The position numbers were made by a program, and so were the translations under genes. The notes beneath the pieces were generated by a model. That model was not told where the DNA came from. It did not search any database and saw only the letters and a list, made by a program, of their open reading frames with translations. DNA of 64,000 bases, from contig JAFQQT010000072.1 in assembly GCA_017410455.1 (NCBI GenBank), positions 1 through 64,000 on the forward strand, read 5' to 3'. Positions 33,602-42,163 of the stretch are shown piece after piece (position 1 is the first letter of the stretch; every line of letters starts with the position of its first letter). This DNA is from Clostridia bacterium (GTDB lineage: Bacteria; Bacillota; Clostridia; Christensenellales; Aristaeellaceae).

Positions 33602-33711
33602 TCCACAAAATTTTCACGTCTGCGGGAAACCACCCTGCGGCAACCGTTGAGCAAGGTGAACGCAGCACAGGAGGCTGCACACTTCCATCAACATAACAGG
33701 AGGATATCATC

Positions 33712-34074
33712 ATGTTCCGCACTCTCATCGCCATTCTTCTGATCCTCGTGGGCATCGTGGGCATTGCCGGCGGCATCTGGGGCTTCTCCCTGCAGATCGG
33801 CAGCGACGTGGACCCCAATGTCCTCAACGCCGCCAAGACCGCTCTGGAGTACGCCGACAGTGCCGTGAACACCGCCGATGACTGGCTCTCCGAAGTGACG
33901 GGTGGCAAGTTCACCCTCACCGGCGTGCTGAACGACGCTGTGGGCGACGGCATCGACCTGACCAACGAGCTGAGCGTGAAGACCTTCGCTTACTTCCACG
34001 CGCTGGAGATCCTCCTGTGCGGCATCATCGGCGTTGAGACCGGCCTGCTGATGTTCAAGTCCCGCCGCCGCTGA
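33712..34074 (+). CDS. Small two-helix membrane protein, unknown function
   Basis: This 120-residue protein has a hydrophobic N-terminal helix (about 5-28, IAILLILVGIVGIAGGIWGF), a mainly polar middle (about 30-95), and a second membrane helix (about 96-114) ending FKSRRR. This predicts an exported central domain between two anchors. No known domain. AGGAGG lies 8 bp before the ATG. It ends at a clear terminator. Confidence 0.7.
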   Translation: MFRTLIAILLILVGIVGIAGGIWGFSLQIGSDVDPNVLNAAKTALEYADSAVNTADDWLSEVTGGKFTLTGVLNDAVGDGIDLTNELSVKTFAYFHALEILLCGIIGVETGLLMFKSRRR

Positions 34075-34092
34075 GCCTCCCATAACCACGCC

Positions 34093-34122
34093 GACCAGCC
34101 TCCCACGGGGCTGGTCTTTTTC
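34093..34122 (+). terminator. Intrinsic terminator
   Basis: GACCAGCC/GGCTGGTC stem with a short loop followed by TTTTTC. Confidence 0.9.
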
Positions 34123-34149
34123 ACAGGATGTAAAACTTCCCCACACCCC

Positions 34150-34178
34150 TTGACGCTGCCGCAGACTGCGTCCATAAT
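34150..34178 (+). promoter_or_regulatory. Promoter of the exported propeller gene
   Basis: TTGACG (34150-34155) and CATAAT (34173-34178) with a 17-bp spacer. Confidence 0.75.
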
Positions 34179-34214
34179 GGAATCACCAGACCAACCCGAT
34201 AAGGAGGATTCGCC

Positions 34215-36458
34215 ATGAAACGCATGCTCGTCCTGCTGACGCTGATGCTGCTGCTGGCCGTTCCCGCGCTGGCGGAGCAGCAGCCGCATCTGACCCCCAC
34301 GCCCATACCGGAACCCGTCCGGACGGCTGACGAAGCTGAGGCCCTCTCCGCCGTGGATTACTTCTTCTGGTTGTGGAAGCTGGGCAACACGCAGTCCATG
34401 CTCGAGGCGACCGCCCCCTCCTGGCGCGCTGCTCAGCAGGACCCCCTGGCCGCGCTGATCGCCATCTGCGACGGCTACACCCCCACCGGATTCCCGGAGC
34501 TCTATGCCGCCAGCGATCCTTCGGATGTTCCCATCCGCACGATCGGCGCGAAGGTCAGCATGCGCATCGACGGCAGCAGCGCTGAGCAGCCGTACGTCTT
34601 CACGGTCATCGTGATGAAGGAGGACGGCGAGTGGTACGTCGACCCCCAGTCCGTGGCCATCACAAAACCGAGCGCCACGCCCACCCCGGCGCCGGAACCC
34701 GTTGACGTCTACGTGGATGGCGTGCTCACCGAAGGCTACCAGCGCGAAGAGCCCATCGACATGCCCGCCGGCGAGGATTACACCGCCGCAGACTCCGCCG
34801 TGAGCACCTGGCGCGGCGATAACTACCGCACCAACGCCGCTGCGAGCTCCATGGCGGAAGCACCCGCCCAGCTGCAGCAGGTCTGGTCCCTCGCCCTGAA
34901 CGCATCCGACATGCTCTTTTCGGAGGATATGCAGCCCACCATCGTAAAATGGCCCAGGGAGATACGCGAGGTGCTGCTGATCAACCAAAGCGCCAGGGAC
35001 ACCATCGCCCTGAAGGAGGTCTACATCCCCACGCTGGACGGGCGCATCCTCTGCCTGCGCCTGAGCGACGGCGCCAGCACCCGCTCCGCCATCCGCGTCG
35101 GCTACCCCATCACCGGCAGCGTGACGGTACACCCGGTGAGCTACCCGATGCTCATCGCCGGGCAGGCCTCTGGCAAGCGCGCCTACGGCCTGGGGCACAT
35201 GGGGCTGCGCTACATCTCCGCCATCGACGGCGTGACCGACCGCTTCGTGGCGGATCAGGTCTCCTCCTCCTTCACCACCTCCGCGCTGATCGACAAGAAC
35301 ACCAACACCGCCGTCTTCCTGTCCAGCTCCGGCTGGCTCTTCACCGAAAAGCTGAACGCCTGGCTGACGGCGGACAGCACGGGCGCCTTTGACAGTTTCC
35401 GCTTCTACACGCCCCAGAGCGTCTCGGCCCGGGTGTCCGAGGCGACCGTCACCGCCGCGCCGGTGATGTCCGACTCCCTCCTGTGGCTGGGCAATAACGC
35501 CGGGCAGGTCATCTGCGTGGACACCACCACCATGCAGCCCCTGTGGACGGCGGAGGGCCTGCACTTCGTTTCCTCCCTGGCCATGCGCGAAACGGAGGAT
35601 GGCCAGCAGCTGCTGGCCGTCACCGGACTGGGCGCGGCGCACCTGTACGTCCTCGACCCTGATACCGGCAGCGTCGCCGCTGATATCCCCCTGACCCTGA
35701 GCACCCCCGGCCCCTGCACCGCCTCCGCGCCCGTGGTGGGCCAGGAGGGGCTGGACGGCCTCGTCTTCGTGAACCTCACCGGCACCAGCGACAACACTTC
35801 CGGCCTGGCCGAGCTCTGCGCCATCGACATGGAGACCGGCATGATCTCCTGGCGTGTGGGCTACCCTGACAGCGCCGCCCTGTCCGCCCCCGTGGCCGTT
35901 TACGATGACGCGGGCAATGGCTTCCTCGTCACCGCCATGGAGGGCGAGGAAGACGCCACGCTGCTCCTGCTGGAGGGCCGGACGGGCGTGATCATCGCCA
36001 CGCTGACCCTGGAGGGCAACGCCCCCTGCAGCCCCGCGGTTTACGGGAGCATGCTGGTCATCACCACCAACACGGAGGATGGCGGCAAGGTCTACGGCGT
36101 GCGCCTGGCTCCGGGAAACCCCGCCAGCCCCCATCCGGACAACAAGGAGGCCCTGGTCGAAGCCTTCATGACCGCCTGGGCCGATGCGGACATCGGAGCC
36201 ATGCAGGCCCTGTGCGCCCCTACGTGGGTCGCCGCGCAGGAGAACGCCTCCGTCATGCTGTTCATGTACTGCGCCAACCGCACGCCCACCGGCTGGGAGT
36301 ACGCTCCATCCGCCGACGGCGACAGCCTGCAGGTCTGCCTGGACAGGCACGACGGCCGCACCCCTGAGTGGTACGCCGGCGCCATCACCATCACCGAAGA
36401 GGACGGGCAGCTGTGGATCGACCCGCAATTCATCTTCGGCCTTGCCACCGAGCAGTAA
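34215..36458 (+). CDS. Exported beta-propeller protein with duplicated flanking domain
   Basis: This 747-residue protein has a signal peptide (about 1-20, ending LAVPALA). Its central part (about 215-640) has PQQ/WD-like propeller strands such as YIPTLDGRILCLRL, WLGNNAGQVICVDTTTMQPL and GLAELCAIDMETGMISWRVG. On both sides lies the same ~100-residue domain. The N copy has MLEATAPSWRAAQQDPLAAL, PTGFPELY and DGEWYVDPQSVAI. The C copy has MQALCAPTWVAAQENASVML, PTGWEYA and DGQLWIDPQFIF. This is NTF2-like in pattern. A surface binding or assembly role is likely; no enzyme motif. AAGGAGG and a consensus promoter precede it. Confidence 0.75.
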   Translation: MKRMLVLLTLMLLLAVPALAEQQPHLTPTPIPEPVRTADEAEALSAVDYFFWLWKLGNTQSMLEATAPSWRAAQQDPLAALIAICDGYTPTGFPELYAASDPSDVPIRTIGAKVSMRIDGSSAEQPYVFTVIVMKEDGEWYVDPQSVAITKPSATPTPAPEPVDVYVDGVLTEGYQREEPIDMPAGEDYTAADSAVSTWRGDNYRTNAAASSMAEAPAQLQQVWSLALNASDMLFSEDMQPTIVKWPREIREVLLINQSARDTIALKEVYIPTLDGRILCLRLSDGASTRSAIRVGYPITGSVTVHPVSYPMLIAGQASGKRAYGLGHMGLRYISAIDGVTDRFVADQVSSSFTTSALIDKNTNTAVFLSSSGWLFTEKLNAWLTADSTGAFDSFRFYTPQSVSARVSEATVTAAPVMSDSLLWLGNNAGQVICVDTTTMQPLWTAEGLHFVSSLAMRETEDGQQLLAVTGLGAAHLYVLDPDTGSVAADIPLTLSTPGPCTASAPVVGQEGLDGLVFVNLTGTSDNTSGLAELCAIDMETGMISWRVGYPDSAALSAPVAVYDDAGNGFLVTAMEGEEDATLLLLEGRTGVIIATLTLEGNAPCSPAVYGSMLVITTNTEDGGKVYGVRLAPGNPASPHPDNKEALVEAFMTAWADADIGAMQALCAPTWVAAQENASVMLFMYCANRTPTGWEYAPSADGDSLQVCLDRHDGRTPEWYAGAITITEEDGQLWIDPQFIFGLATEQ

Positions 36459-36464
36459 AACCCC

Positions 36465-36494
36465 GCCGCAGCCCGCAATGGCTGCGGTTTTTTT
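36465..36494 (+). terminator. Intrinsic terminator
   Basis: CCGCAGCC/GGCTGCGG with a six-base loop followed by seven T. Confidence 0.93.
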
Positions 36495-36564
36495 GCGCCA
36501 TGCCGGAAAAAACGGCCCGCTTCCTCCGTCTGTATAGGCAAGGAAACCCAAGGAGGCGAAACCC

Positions 36565-38127
36565 ATGCTGAAGAAGCTGCTCCCCATCCTGCTGGCGCTG
36601 CTCGTGTGTGCCGCCGCTGCCGCCGAAGACCTGCCAGCCCTCGTCATCACCGGCGATATGGAATTCTACTCCGGCCCCGGCACGCAGTACACCCAGGGCG
36701 CCTACCACAACACGCCGCCCCAGCCCGGCGAGGAGGCGACCGTGCTGGGCCGCGTCACTGGCGCAGACGGGCAGGACTGGCTCTTCGTGCGCTTCACGGG
36801 GCACTGGTTCAGCCAGGAGCACCCGGCGCAGTACTATCTGCCCGCATCCAGCGCACCGGAGTACGCCGATGCGCCCCTGCTGACCTTTCTCGCCGAGCCC
36901 AATGCGCTGGCTGCGGAGACCTGCCGCGTCTACGCCGACCCCGAGGGCACGAATTACGATGCCTGGATCAGCCCCAACGACGCAGGCCTGACCGTGCTGG
37001 ATGTGCAGGGCGATATGGCGTACATCGAGGCCATCAACCCCTACGGCCACCCGATTCGCGGCTATGTCAGCGTCCGCGACCTGGCGCAGCAGCCGGGCGT
37101 TGCATCCCTGCCCGACGCGCCCGCAGGAACGGCCGCCCTGGCCGCCTCCCGGGCGATTCCGCTGACGCACGCCCCCGCGAACAACGCCGTCCAGGCGCTG
37201 TCGCTGGCGGATGGCACGCTGGTGCTCCGCTATGGCACGATCCCGGCGGATGCGCCCTGGGGCGAGGCCCTGGCTGTCATCGCACCCGACGGGCAGCTGC
37301 AGGCCAACGCCATCTACCGCACCCACGACGGCATGGAGGAAACCACCGTCGAATTCCTGCTGGCCAGCCCTGAGGGCTTCAGGGTCTGCCGCTACGAAGG
37401 CGACGACCGCACCCCCATCCGCGAGGATCACTACACCCCCGACGGCGCCGCCGTGCGCACCGATGTGCGCCGCTACGCCGGGAGCGAGCCGCGCCCCAGC
37501 ATGGGCACGGCGCACTTCACCCTGTCCCTGGGCCGCGCGGACGACGCTGATCATACCGGCATCGCGACCATCCCCCTGCGGGTCACAGCCAGTGACGGCG
37601 CGTCGATCCAGCTGAACATCAGCCAGAACGCTGCCATCCCCGCGATTGCCGAGTGCGCGGGCGTGCTGATCGTCCCCGTCGCGGCGGAGGATGGGCAGCA
37701 GCTGCTCGTCTTCAGCCAGGATGCTTCGCTGCTGCAGCAGATCCGCATGCCCGGGCAGCTGTTCCTCTACGACATGCAGGCCGCGCCGGCCGCCGATGGC
37801 CGCATCGCCCTGCTGGCCCAGGATGGCGCGGAGAACTGGCAATGCTGGCTGCTGGACGTGTCCGGCGGAACCCTCACCCCCGGCCCGGCCTTCACCGCCC
37901 CCGGAAACCGCCGCGTGACCCTGCTGGCCGCAGATGATGCGCAGCTCCTGGTAGCCCTGAGCGGCGTGGACACGCAGATCCTCCTCGCAGGCGCGCAGGG
38001 GCAGCAGCTGGCCGCCACCCTCCCCGGCACGGTCCTGTACGGCCAGAGCGACGGCAGCTCCACCCGCCTGCTGATGGCGGAGGACGGCGCGCTGCGGCTG
38101 GAAACCTGGGCCATTGCCCTCCCGTGA
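36565..38127 (+). CDS. Exported protein with SH3-like N-terminal domains, unknown function
   Basis: This 520-residue protein starts with a signal peptide (KKLLPILLALLVCAAAAAED). Residues about 25-100 (GDMEFYSGPGTQYTQGAYHN, then GADGQDWLFVRF) are a bacterial SH3-like fold, and a second copy lies about 115-185. The C-terminal ~300 residues are beta-rich and look propeller-like (LLQQIRMPGQLFLYDMQAA, WQCWLLDVSGGTLTPG), without a known family. It is the third exported protein of this kind within 8 kb. AAGGAGG is 9 bp upstream. Confidence 0.7.
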   Translation: MLKKLLPILLALLVCAAAAAEDLPALVITGDMEFYSGPGTQYTQGAYHNTPPQPGEEATVLGRVTGADGQDWLFVRFTGHWFSQEHPAQYYLPASSAPEYADAPLLTFLAEPNALAAETCRVYADPEGTNYDAWISPNDAGLTVLDVQGDMAYIEAINPYGHPIRGYVSVRDLAQQPGVASLPDAPAGTAALAASRAIPLTHAPANNAVQALSLADGTLVLRYGTIPADAPWGEALAVIAPDGQLQANAIYRTHDGMEETTVEFLLASPEGFRVCRYEGDDRTPIREDHYTPDGAAVRTDVRRYAGSEPRPSMGTAHFTLSLGRADDADHTGIATIPLRVTASDGASIQLNISQNAAIPAIAECAGVLIVPVAAEDGQQLLVFSQDASLLQQIRMPGQLFLYDMQAAPAADGRIALLAQDGAENWQCWLLDVSGGTLTPGPAFTAPGNRRVTLLAADDAQLLVALSGVDTQILLAGAQGQQLAATLPGTVLYGQSDGSSTRLLMAEDGALRLETWAIALP

Positions 38128-38139
38128 TGCATGCATAGC

Positions 38140-38182
38140 AAAACCTCCTGCTGCAGTTCTCCGCTGCAACAGGAGGTTGTCT
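38140..38182. terminator. Bidirectional terminator between convergent units
   Basis: AACCTCCTG/CAGGAGGTT with an inner CTGCAG/CTGCA pairing. T-rich sequence flanks it on both strands. It ends the exported-protein gene and, from the other side, the Ter operon. Confidence 0.85.
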
Positions 38183-38184
38183 GT

Positions 38185-38949
38185 TTATCCGATCGCGCCG
38201 CACACGCGCAGCACTTCACCCAGCACATCGCAGGCGAAGTCCTCGCCCGTGCAGAGGCACGCGCTGCCCTCGGGAAGGCCCAGCCCGGCAGAGGCCGGCG
38301 CAATGGCCGTGTCCGCCTGCAGGAGCATCGGTACGTCGATGGCGCTGTCCCCCGCGCAAACCATGTGGTCCGGGGCGATCAGCTGCCGCAGCCGCGCCAC
38401 AGCCGCGCCCTTGTCCAGCCCTTCGGGGAAGAAATACACCTTCTTGGCCGAGCGCACGCAACGGATCCCCGGCAGATCGCGGTGCTCCGCCTCCACGGCA
38501 ATGGCCTGCTCACGCCCGCGGCAGTACACGAAAGCGTACATCCCGTCCACCATGCGGCAGCGCAGGAAGTCGCCCGTGGCATGCATCCGCTCCGTCAGGG
38601 CCTCCAGCTGCGCCCGCACCGGCGCAACGATCGCCTCCGTTCCGGCCAGCCAGTCCTCACGGGAGGCACCCTCCTGGAGGAACACCGCGCCGTTGGTGGT
38701 CACCGCGCAGCCCGGCTGCAGCCCTTCCGGCCACTGGATGCGGCGGTACTGGGCGATGGAGCGCGTCGTGACGGGGATGACCTCGGCATGCTCGCGCACG
38801 CGCCGCAGCAGCTCCACCGCCGCAGCGGACATGTAGCCCCACTCGCCCCCGTCGATCCACTCCACGCACACGTCGCCCTCGCGCCTGTGCCGCAGGGAGT
38901 GGATGAGCGTGTTGTCCAGGTCGGTGGCAAAGAGAATCCTTCTGCTCAT
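38185..38949 (-). CDS. HAD-superfamily hydrolase of the Ter biosynthetic module
   Basis: This 254-residue HAD phosphatase has the nucleophile motif FATDLDNTLIHS (Asp10), VTTRSIAQYRR for motif II, a Cof-like cap, KGAAVARLRQLI, and motif IV CAGDSAIDVPMLLQAD. It is the last gene of the Ter operon, joined to the StiP-like gene by an ATGA overlap. A HAD phosphatase is a standard member of the TerD-linked gene set and is predicted to remove a phosphate from the module's sugar- or nucleoside-like product. Substrate not known. Confidence 0.85.
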   Translation of the reverse strand: MSRRILFATDLDNTLIHSLRHRREGDVCVEWIDGGEWGYMSAAAVELLRRVREHAEVIPVTTRSIAQYRRIQWPEGLQPGCAVTTNGAVFLQEGASREDWLAGTEAIVAPVRAQLEALTERMHATGDFLRCRMVDGMYAFVYCRGREQAIAVEAEHRDLPGIRCVRSAKKVYFFPEGLDKGAAVARLRQLIAPDHMVCAGDSAIDVPMLLQADTAIAPASAGLGLPEGSACLCTGEDFACDVLGEVLRVCGAIG

Positions 38950-39998
38950 TGATCCGCCATGGTCTGAATCAGCCCGCAGGCCCGGTAGCGCCTGAGCGGG
39001 TATTCGACCAGCTCCACCCCTCTTTCCTTCGCAAGCTGATAGATGTGCGCCAGGTGCTCATCGTCGTCCATGCTCCGCACCAGCACCTTCCAGGGCACGC
39101 GGCGCAGCAGCACACGGGTCGTTTCGCCGATGCCCGGCTTGACCAGGTTCACATCCGCCACGCGGAAGGCGCGGGCGATCTCCTGCGCCTCCTGAAGGCC
39201 GTCGCCGGCCATGGCGGGCGCGTCGCCTCCCAGCTGCACATCCTTGCGGAAGTGCCGCTCCACCGTCTCGATGAACTCGTACGTCCGGTCCTGCGGGAGC
39301 AGCTCCCGGTAGAAGGCCGAGCCGTGGAAGTCCTCCGGGCCGATGATGTCGCTGCGGAGGAACGTGCGGCTCATCAGGCCCGACACCGTGGCGTTCAGGC
39401 AGGAGCTGGCGATGAGGAAGTCCTCGGGCGTGCCCGTCTTCTCTGCCAGGCCCGCCGGATCGGACAGCACCGCCAGCCCCGGGCTGACCCCGGGGAAATC
39501 CTTCATGGCCGCCTCCAGCTCGCGCCCGATGGCCCCCTTGCCGATCCAGCCATCGATGAACTGGATGCTCTGCGGGCTGTGACGCTGAAGGATGTGCCGC
39601 ATGGCGTTGCCGTCGATGCCCCGTCCGCGGATGATGGAGATGGTGTAGTGCTGAACGTCCGCGCCGTACTTCCACCGCAGGTAGCGGCGGATCAGCACGC
39701 CGATGGACGTGCCCGCCCGGGCCAGGGACACCAGCGTCGCCTCCGGGCCCTTCTGCGCCCAGATCTGCTCCGCCACGCTGGCCACCGCATCCGCCGTCAG
39801 CTGGGCATAGAGCGCCAGCGCCTGGTCGTAGAGGCGGATGTAGTCCGCCGTCGGCTCATACTCGATGGGCAGCATCTCGCAGTAGTGCGTGCCGCTCTGG
39901 ATGCGCTTCTCCCGCTCCTTTGTGCCCAGGGGCTCCACCAGTCCGGTGATGTCCCTGAGGAGGATCGTCACGTCCTCCTCGCGATAGGTACTGAACAT
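38946..39998 (-). CDS. StiP-family / phosphoribosyltransferase-PELOTA protein of the Ter module
   Basis: This 350-residue protein of the family annotated cysteine protease StiP is reclassified as a phosphoribosyltransferase-like domain (ATLVSLARAGTSIGVLIRRY, then IDGWIGKGAIGRELE). It has a C-terminal PELOTA-type RNA-binding segment (about 290-345, RVPWKVLVRSMDDDEHLAHI). Both parts occur together in TerD-linked operons. In the predicted pathway it would handle a ribosyl-phosphate substrate. It starts 1 bp after the preceding PRTase stop and overlaps the HAD gene by 4 bp. The enzymatic activity is unproven. Confidence 0.82.
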   Translation of the reverse strand: MFSTYREEDVTILLRDITGLVEPLGTKEREKRIQSGTHYCEMLPIEYEPTADYIRLYDQALALYAQLTADAVASVAEQIWAQKGPEATLVSLARAGTSIGVLIRRYLRWKYGADVQHYTISIIRGRGIDGNAMRHILQRHSPQSIQFIDGWIGKGAIGRELEAAMKDFPGVSPGLAVLSDPAGLAEKTGTPEDFLIASSCLNATVSGLMSRTFLRSDIIGPEDFHGSAFYRELLPQDRTYEFIETVERHFRKDVQLGGDAPAMAGDGLQEAQEIARAFRVADVNLVKPGIGETTRVLLRRVPWKVLVRSMDDDEHLAHIYQLAKERGVELVEYPLRRYRACGLIQTMADQ

Positions 39999-39999
39999 C

Positions 40000-41130
40000 T
40001 CAGCAACACCTCACATCATACATCGGGCACGCGCCATGGCGGCTCAGGGCCGCGTTCAGCACCCCCGCCGCATCGGTCGCCTCCGGCGCAGCGTCGGTCA
40101 CGATGACGACCGCGTCATACCCCGCCAGGTTGTACAGGAAGGTGACGCGCTCCATCTCGTAGAAGCTGCGCAGGCGGACGCCATTGCGGACGGGGTAATC
40201 CGCCGCATCCCGCACGCCGATGGGGCTGCGGGTGGTGGCGTGGCAGCATACGCGCCCGTCCACCAGCTTCTCCAGCTCAGCACCCACCACCAGTGCGGGG
40301 TACATGCACTCCTCCGTGCCCAGCACCAGCAGGCGCATGCCGGGCCTGACGCTCGCTTCCAGCTGCTGCGCCACGGCCTCCGCCACGCGCTGGCAATGCG
40401 CCTGATAGGCCGCGAAGTCCACGCCCAGGCGGGGGTTGGGGTATCCGCCGGGGATGGCCAGGCGCGTCACGGGCATGTCGCCACCGCACTCCGGCATGAC
40501 CTCGGCCGCCGCCACCTGCCAGGGCTCCACCTGCACGGTGTAGTCCTCCTCCGGCAGCTTCACCAGATACTCGCACGCGATGCCCGCTTCCAGCAGCAGG
40601 CGCTCGTTCTCCTCCGACAGCCGGTTGATCACCGAAGCCGCCACCATCCGCACGCCCGCCGCCTCCGCGCTCACGCCGCGCAGCTGCTTGAGCATGTTCA
40701 GCAGCGTCCGACCGGTGGAGATCTCATCCTCCACGAAGATGACCGTCCCCCCAGGCTGCAGCCCCTCAAGGAAGCCGCCCCGGTGCAGCCGCTGCTCCAT
40801 GGCGTGGCTGTGCTCCTCCAGGAAGAGGATCCAGTCCTGCGCCTGCGCGAGCGTTTCCCGCGTGGTGTGCATGTAACGGCATCCCGCCCCGAAGCAGGAG
40901 GCGACCGCCGCGCCGATGGCCGTGGCCGTTTCCGCAAAGCCCACGACCAGCCCCGTTTCCGGGTACTTCTCCGCCAGCTGCGTGCCCAGGGTGCGCATCA
41001 TCTCCAGTGCCCGGCTGGGCTGCACGGGCATGTGCTTGGCCTGCAGGGGGTTCACCAGCAGGTAGGTCCGTTTGGGGTTGCCCACGCGTTTTGCCACGCG
41101 CAGCACATCGCCCACAGCATATTTGCTCAT
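40000..41130 (-). CDS. PRTase-TRSP phosphoribosyltransferase of the Ter module
   Basis: This 376-residue protein has an orotate-PRTase-like N-terminal domain with GFAETATAIGAAVASCFGAG and the PRPP-binding loop VIFVEDEISTGRTLLNML (about 123-140). A C-terminal TRSP-type domain follows (about 230-376, with VLGTEECMYPALVVG, CHATTRSPIGVR and FYEMERVTFLYNL). This pairing is specific to Ter-linked operons. It is predicted to form or use a ribosyl-phosphate linkage. The ATG at 41130 with AAAGGA upstream is chosen; the longer frame runs into the ATP-grasp gene. Confidence 0.87.
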   Translation of the reverse strand: MSKYAVGDVLRVAKRVGNPKRTYLLVNPLQAKHMPVQPSRALEMMRTLGTQLAEKYPETGLVVGFAETATAIGAAVASCFGAGCRYMHTTRETLAQAQDWILFLEEHSHAMEQRLHRGGFLEGLQPGGTVIFVEDEISTGRTLLNMLKQLRGVSAEAAGVRMVAASVINRLSEENERLLLEAGIACEYLVKLPEEDYTVQVEPWQVAAAEVMPECGGDMPVTRLAIPGGYPNPRLGVDFAAYQAHCQRVAEAVAQQLEASVRPGMRLLVLGTEECMYPALVVGAELEKLVDGRVCCHATTRSPIGVRDAADYPVRNGVRLRSFYEMERVTFLYNLAGYDAVVIVTDAAPEATDAAGVLNAALSRHGACPMYDVRCC

Positions 41131-41149
41131 CGTCTTTTCCTTTCCGCCG

Positions 41150-42163
41150 TCACACCAGCCGCACGGGCTTTTCCACATGGGCCACGCGGCTGACGCCCTC
41201 AGGCTGCTGCCAGGGGGTCGCATGCCCCAGCAGCTGATTCAGCGCGATGGCCGGCAGGTTGATGCCAGTCGCCTCGCAGGAGAGCTGCACGCCGCCGGAC
41301 ATGCGCGGGTTGATCTCCAGCAGATACAGCTGCCCCCCATGCATGCGGAACTGGATGTTGACCGGCAGATCCGCGCCAACAGCGTCCATCAGCCGGGCGG
41401 AAAGCGCCAGCACATCCTCGTCAAAGCGGATCTCGGAATAGCGCCCCGCCATCTTGTAGCGGGGGATGATCAGCTTCCTGTCCGGGCACTGCATGCAGTC
41501 CACGCTGATCTCCGGCCCCTCCAGATAGGGCATGAGCAGCACCGGGATGGAGAAGTCGTACTGGGCCAGCACGGTCCGCGCCTGCTCGAGCGTCAGCTTG
41601 AAGCCGGGCTTTTCGTACAGCGCCCGGGGCTGCAGCACGCGGTCATCCACCACGCGGAAGCTCCTGGCGCCCTCGTCCACGCCCAGCTTGTAGCACACGC
41701 GGCTGCCGTCGGCGGTCAGCTCCTGACAGGCCGCTTCAAACTCCGCCAGCGAGTTGGCCACCCGGCAGACGGGAATGCACTCCGGCACGGACTGGCGCAG
41801 CAGCTCGTAGGCCGCGATCTTGTCATCCAGGCGGCGCACCATTTCGCCCTGCACGCCCACCAGCAGCTTCACGCCGGCAGCCTCGAAGCGCTCCGCCTGC
41901 GCGGCGATCTCCGTCAGGCCGCGCCGGGGCACGAACACGTCGATCCGGTGCTCGCGGCAGAAGTCCAGGCAGTAGTCCACATAGGCCGCGTCATCTATTT
42001 TATCGGGCTCCACATACCACTCGTCGCACTGGCACTTATAGACCGTGGACTCCCGACGGTTGGAGCCGATGACCTCCAGCTCCTCCGCGCAGCCTTCGCG
42101 CATCATGCGGATGATCTGATACACCGCGCTGAACCAGTGATTGAACCAGATTCTGACCTTCAT
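41150..42163 (-). CDS. ATP-grasp ligase of the Ter module
   Basis: This 337-residue ATP-grasp protein has a preATP domain starting KVRIWFNHWFSAVYQIIRMM, DDKIAAYELLRQ before the ATP domain, LMPYLEGPEISVDCMQC, and the metal-binding end LYLLEINPRMSGGVQL. It would couple an acid and an amine or thiol with ATP. Part of the conserved TerD-associated biosynthetic set. The ATG at 42163 overlaps the aldolase stop (ATGA) and has GGAGG 5 bp upstream. Confidence 0.87.
   Translation of the reverse strand: MKVRIWFNHWFSAVYQIIRMMREGCAEELEVIGSNRRESTVYKCQCDEWYVEPDKIDDAAYVDYCLDFCREHRIDVFVPRRGLTEIAAQAERFEAAGVKLLVGVQGEMVRRLDDKIAAYELLRQSVPECIPVCRVANSLAEFEAACQELTADGSRVCYKLGVDEGARSFRVVDDRVLQPRALYEKPGFKLTLEQARTVLAQYDFSIPVLLMPYLEGPEISVDCMQCPDRKLIIPRYKMAGRYSEIRFDEDVLALSARLMDAVGADLPVNIQFRMHGGQLYLLEINPRMSGGVQLSCEATGINLPAIALNQLLGHATPWQQPEGVSRVAHVEKPVRLV

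Noticed and set aside
33990-36650. 886-codon minus-strand frame opposite the exported propeller gene
   Set aside because: Shadow frame; the plus strand has promoter, ribosome site, signal peptide and terminator.
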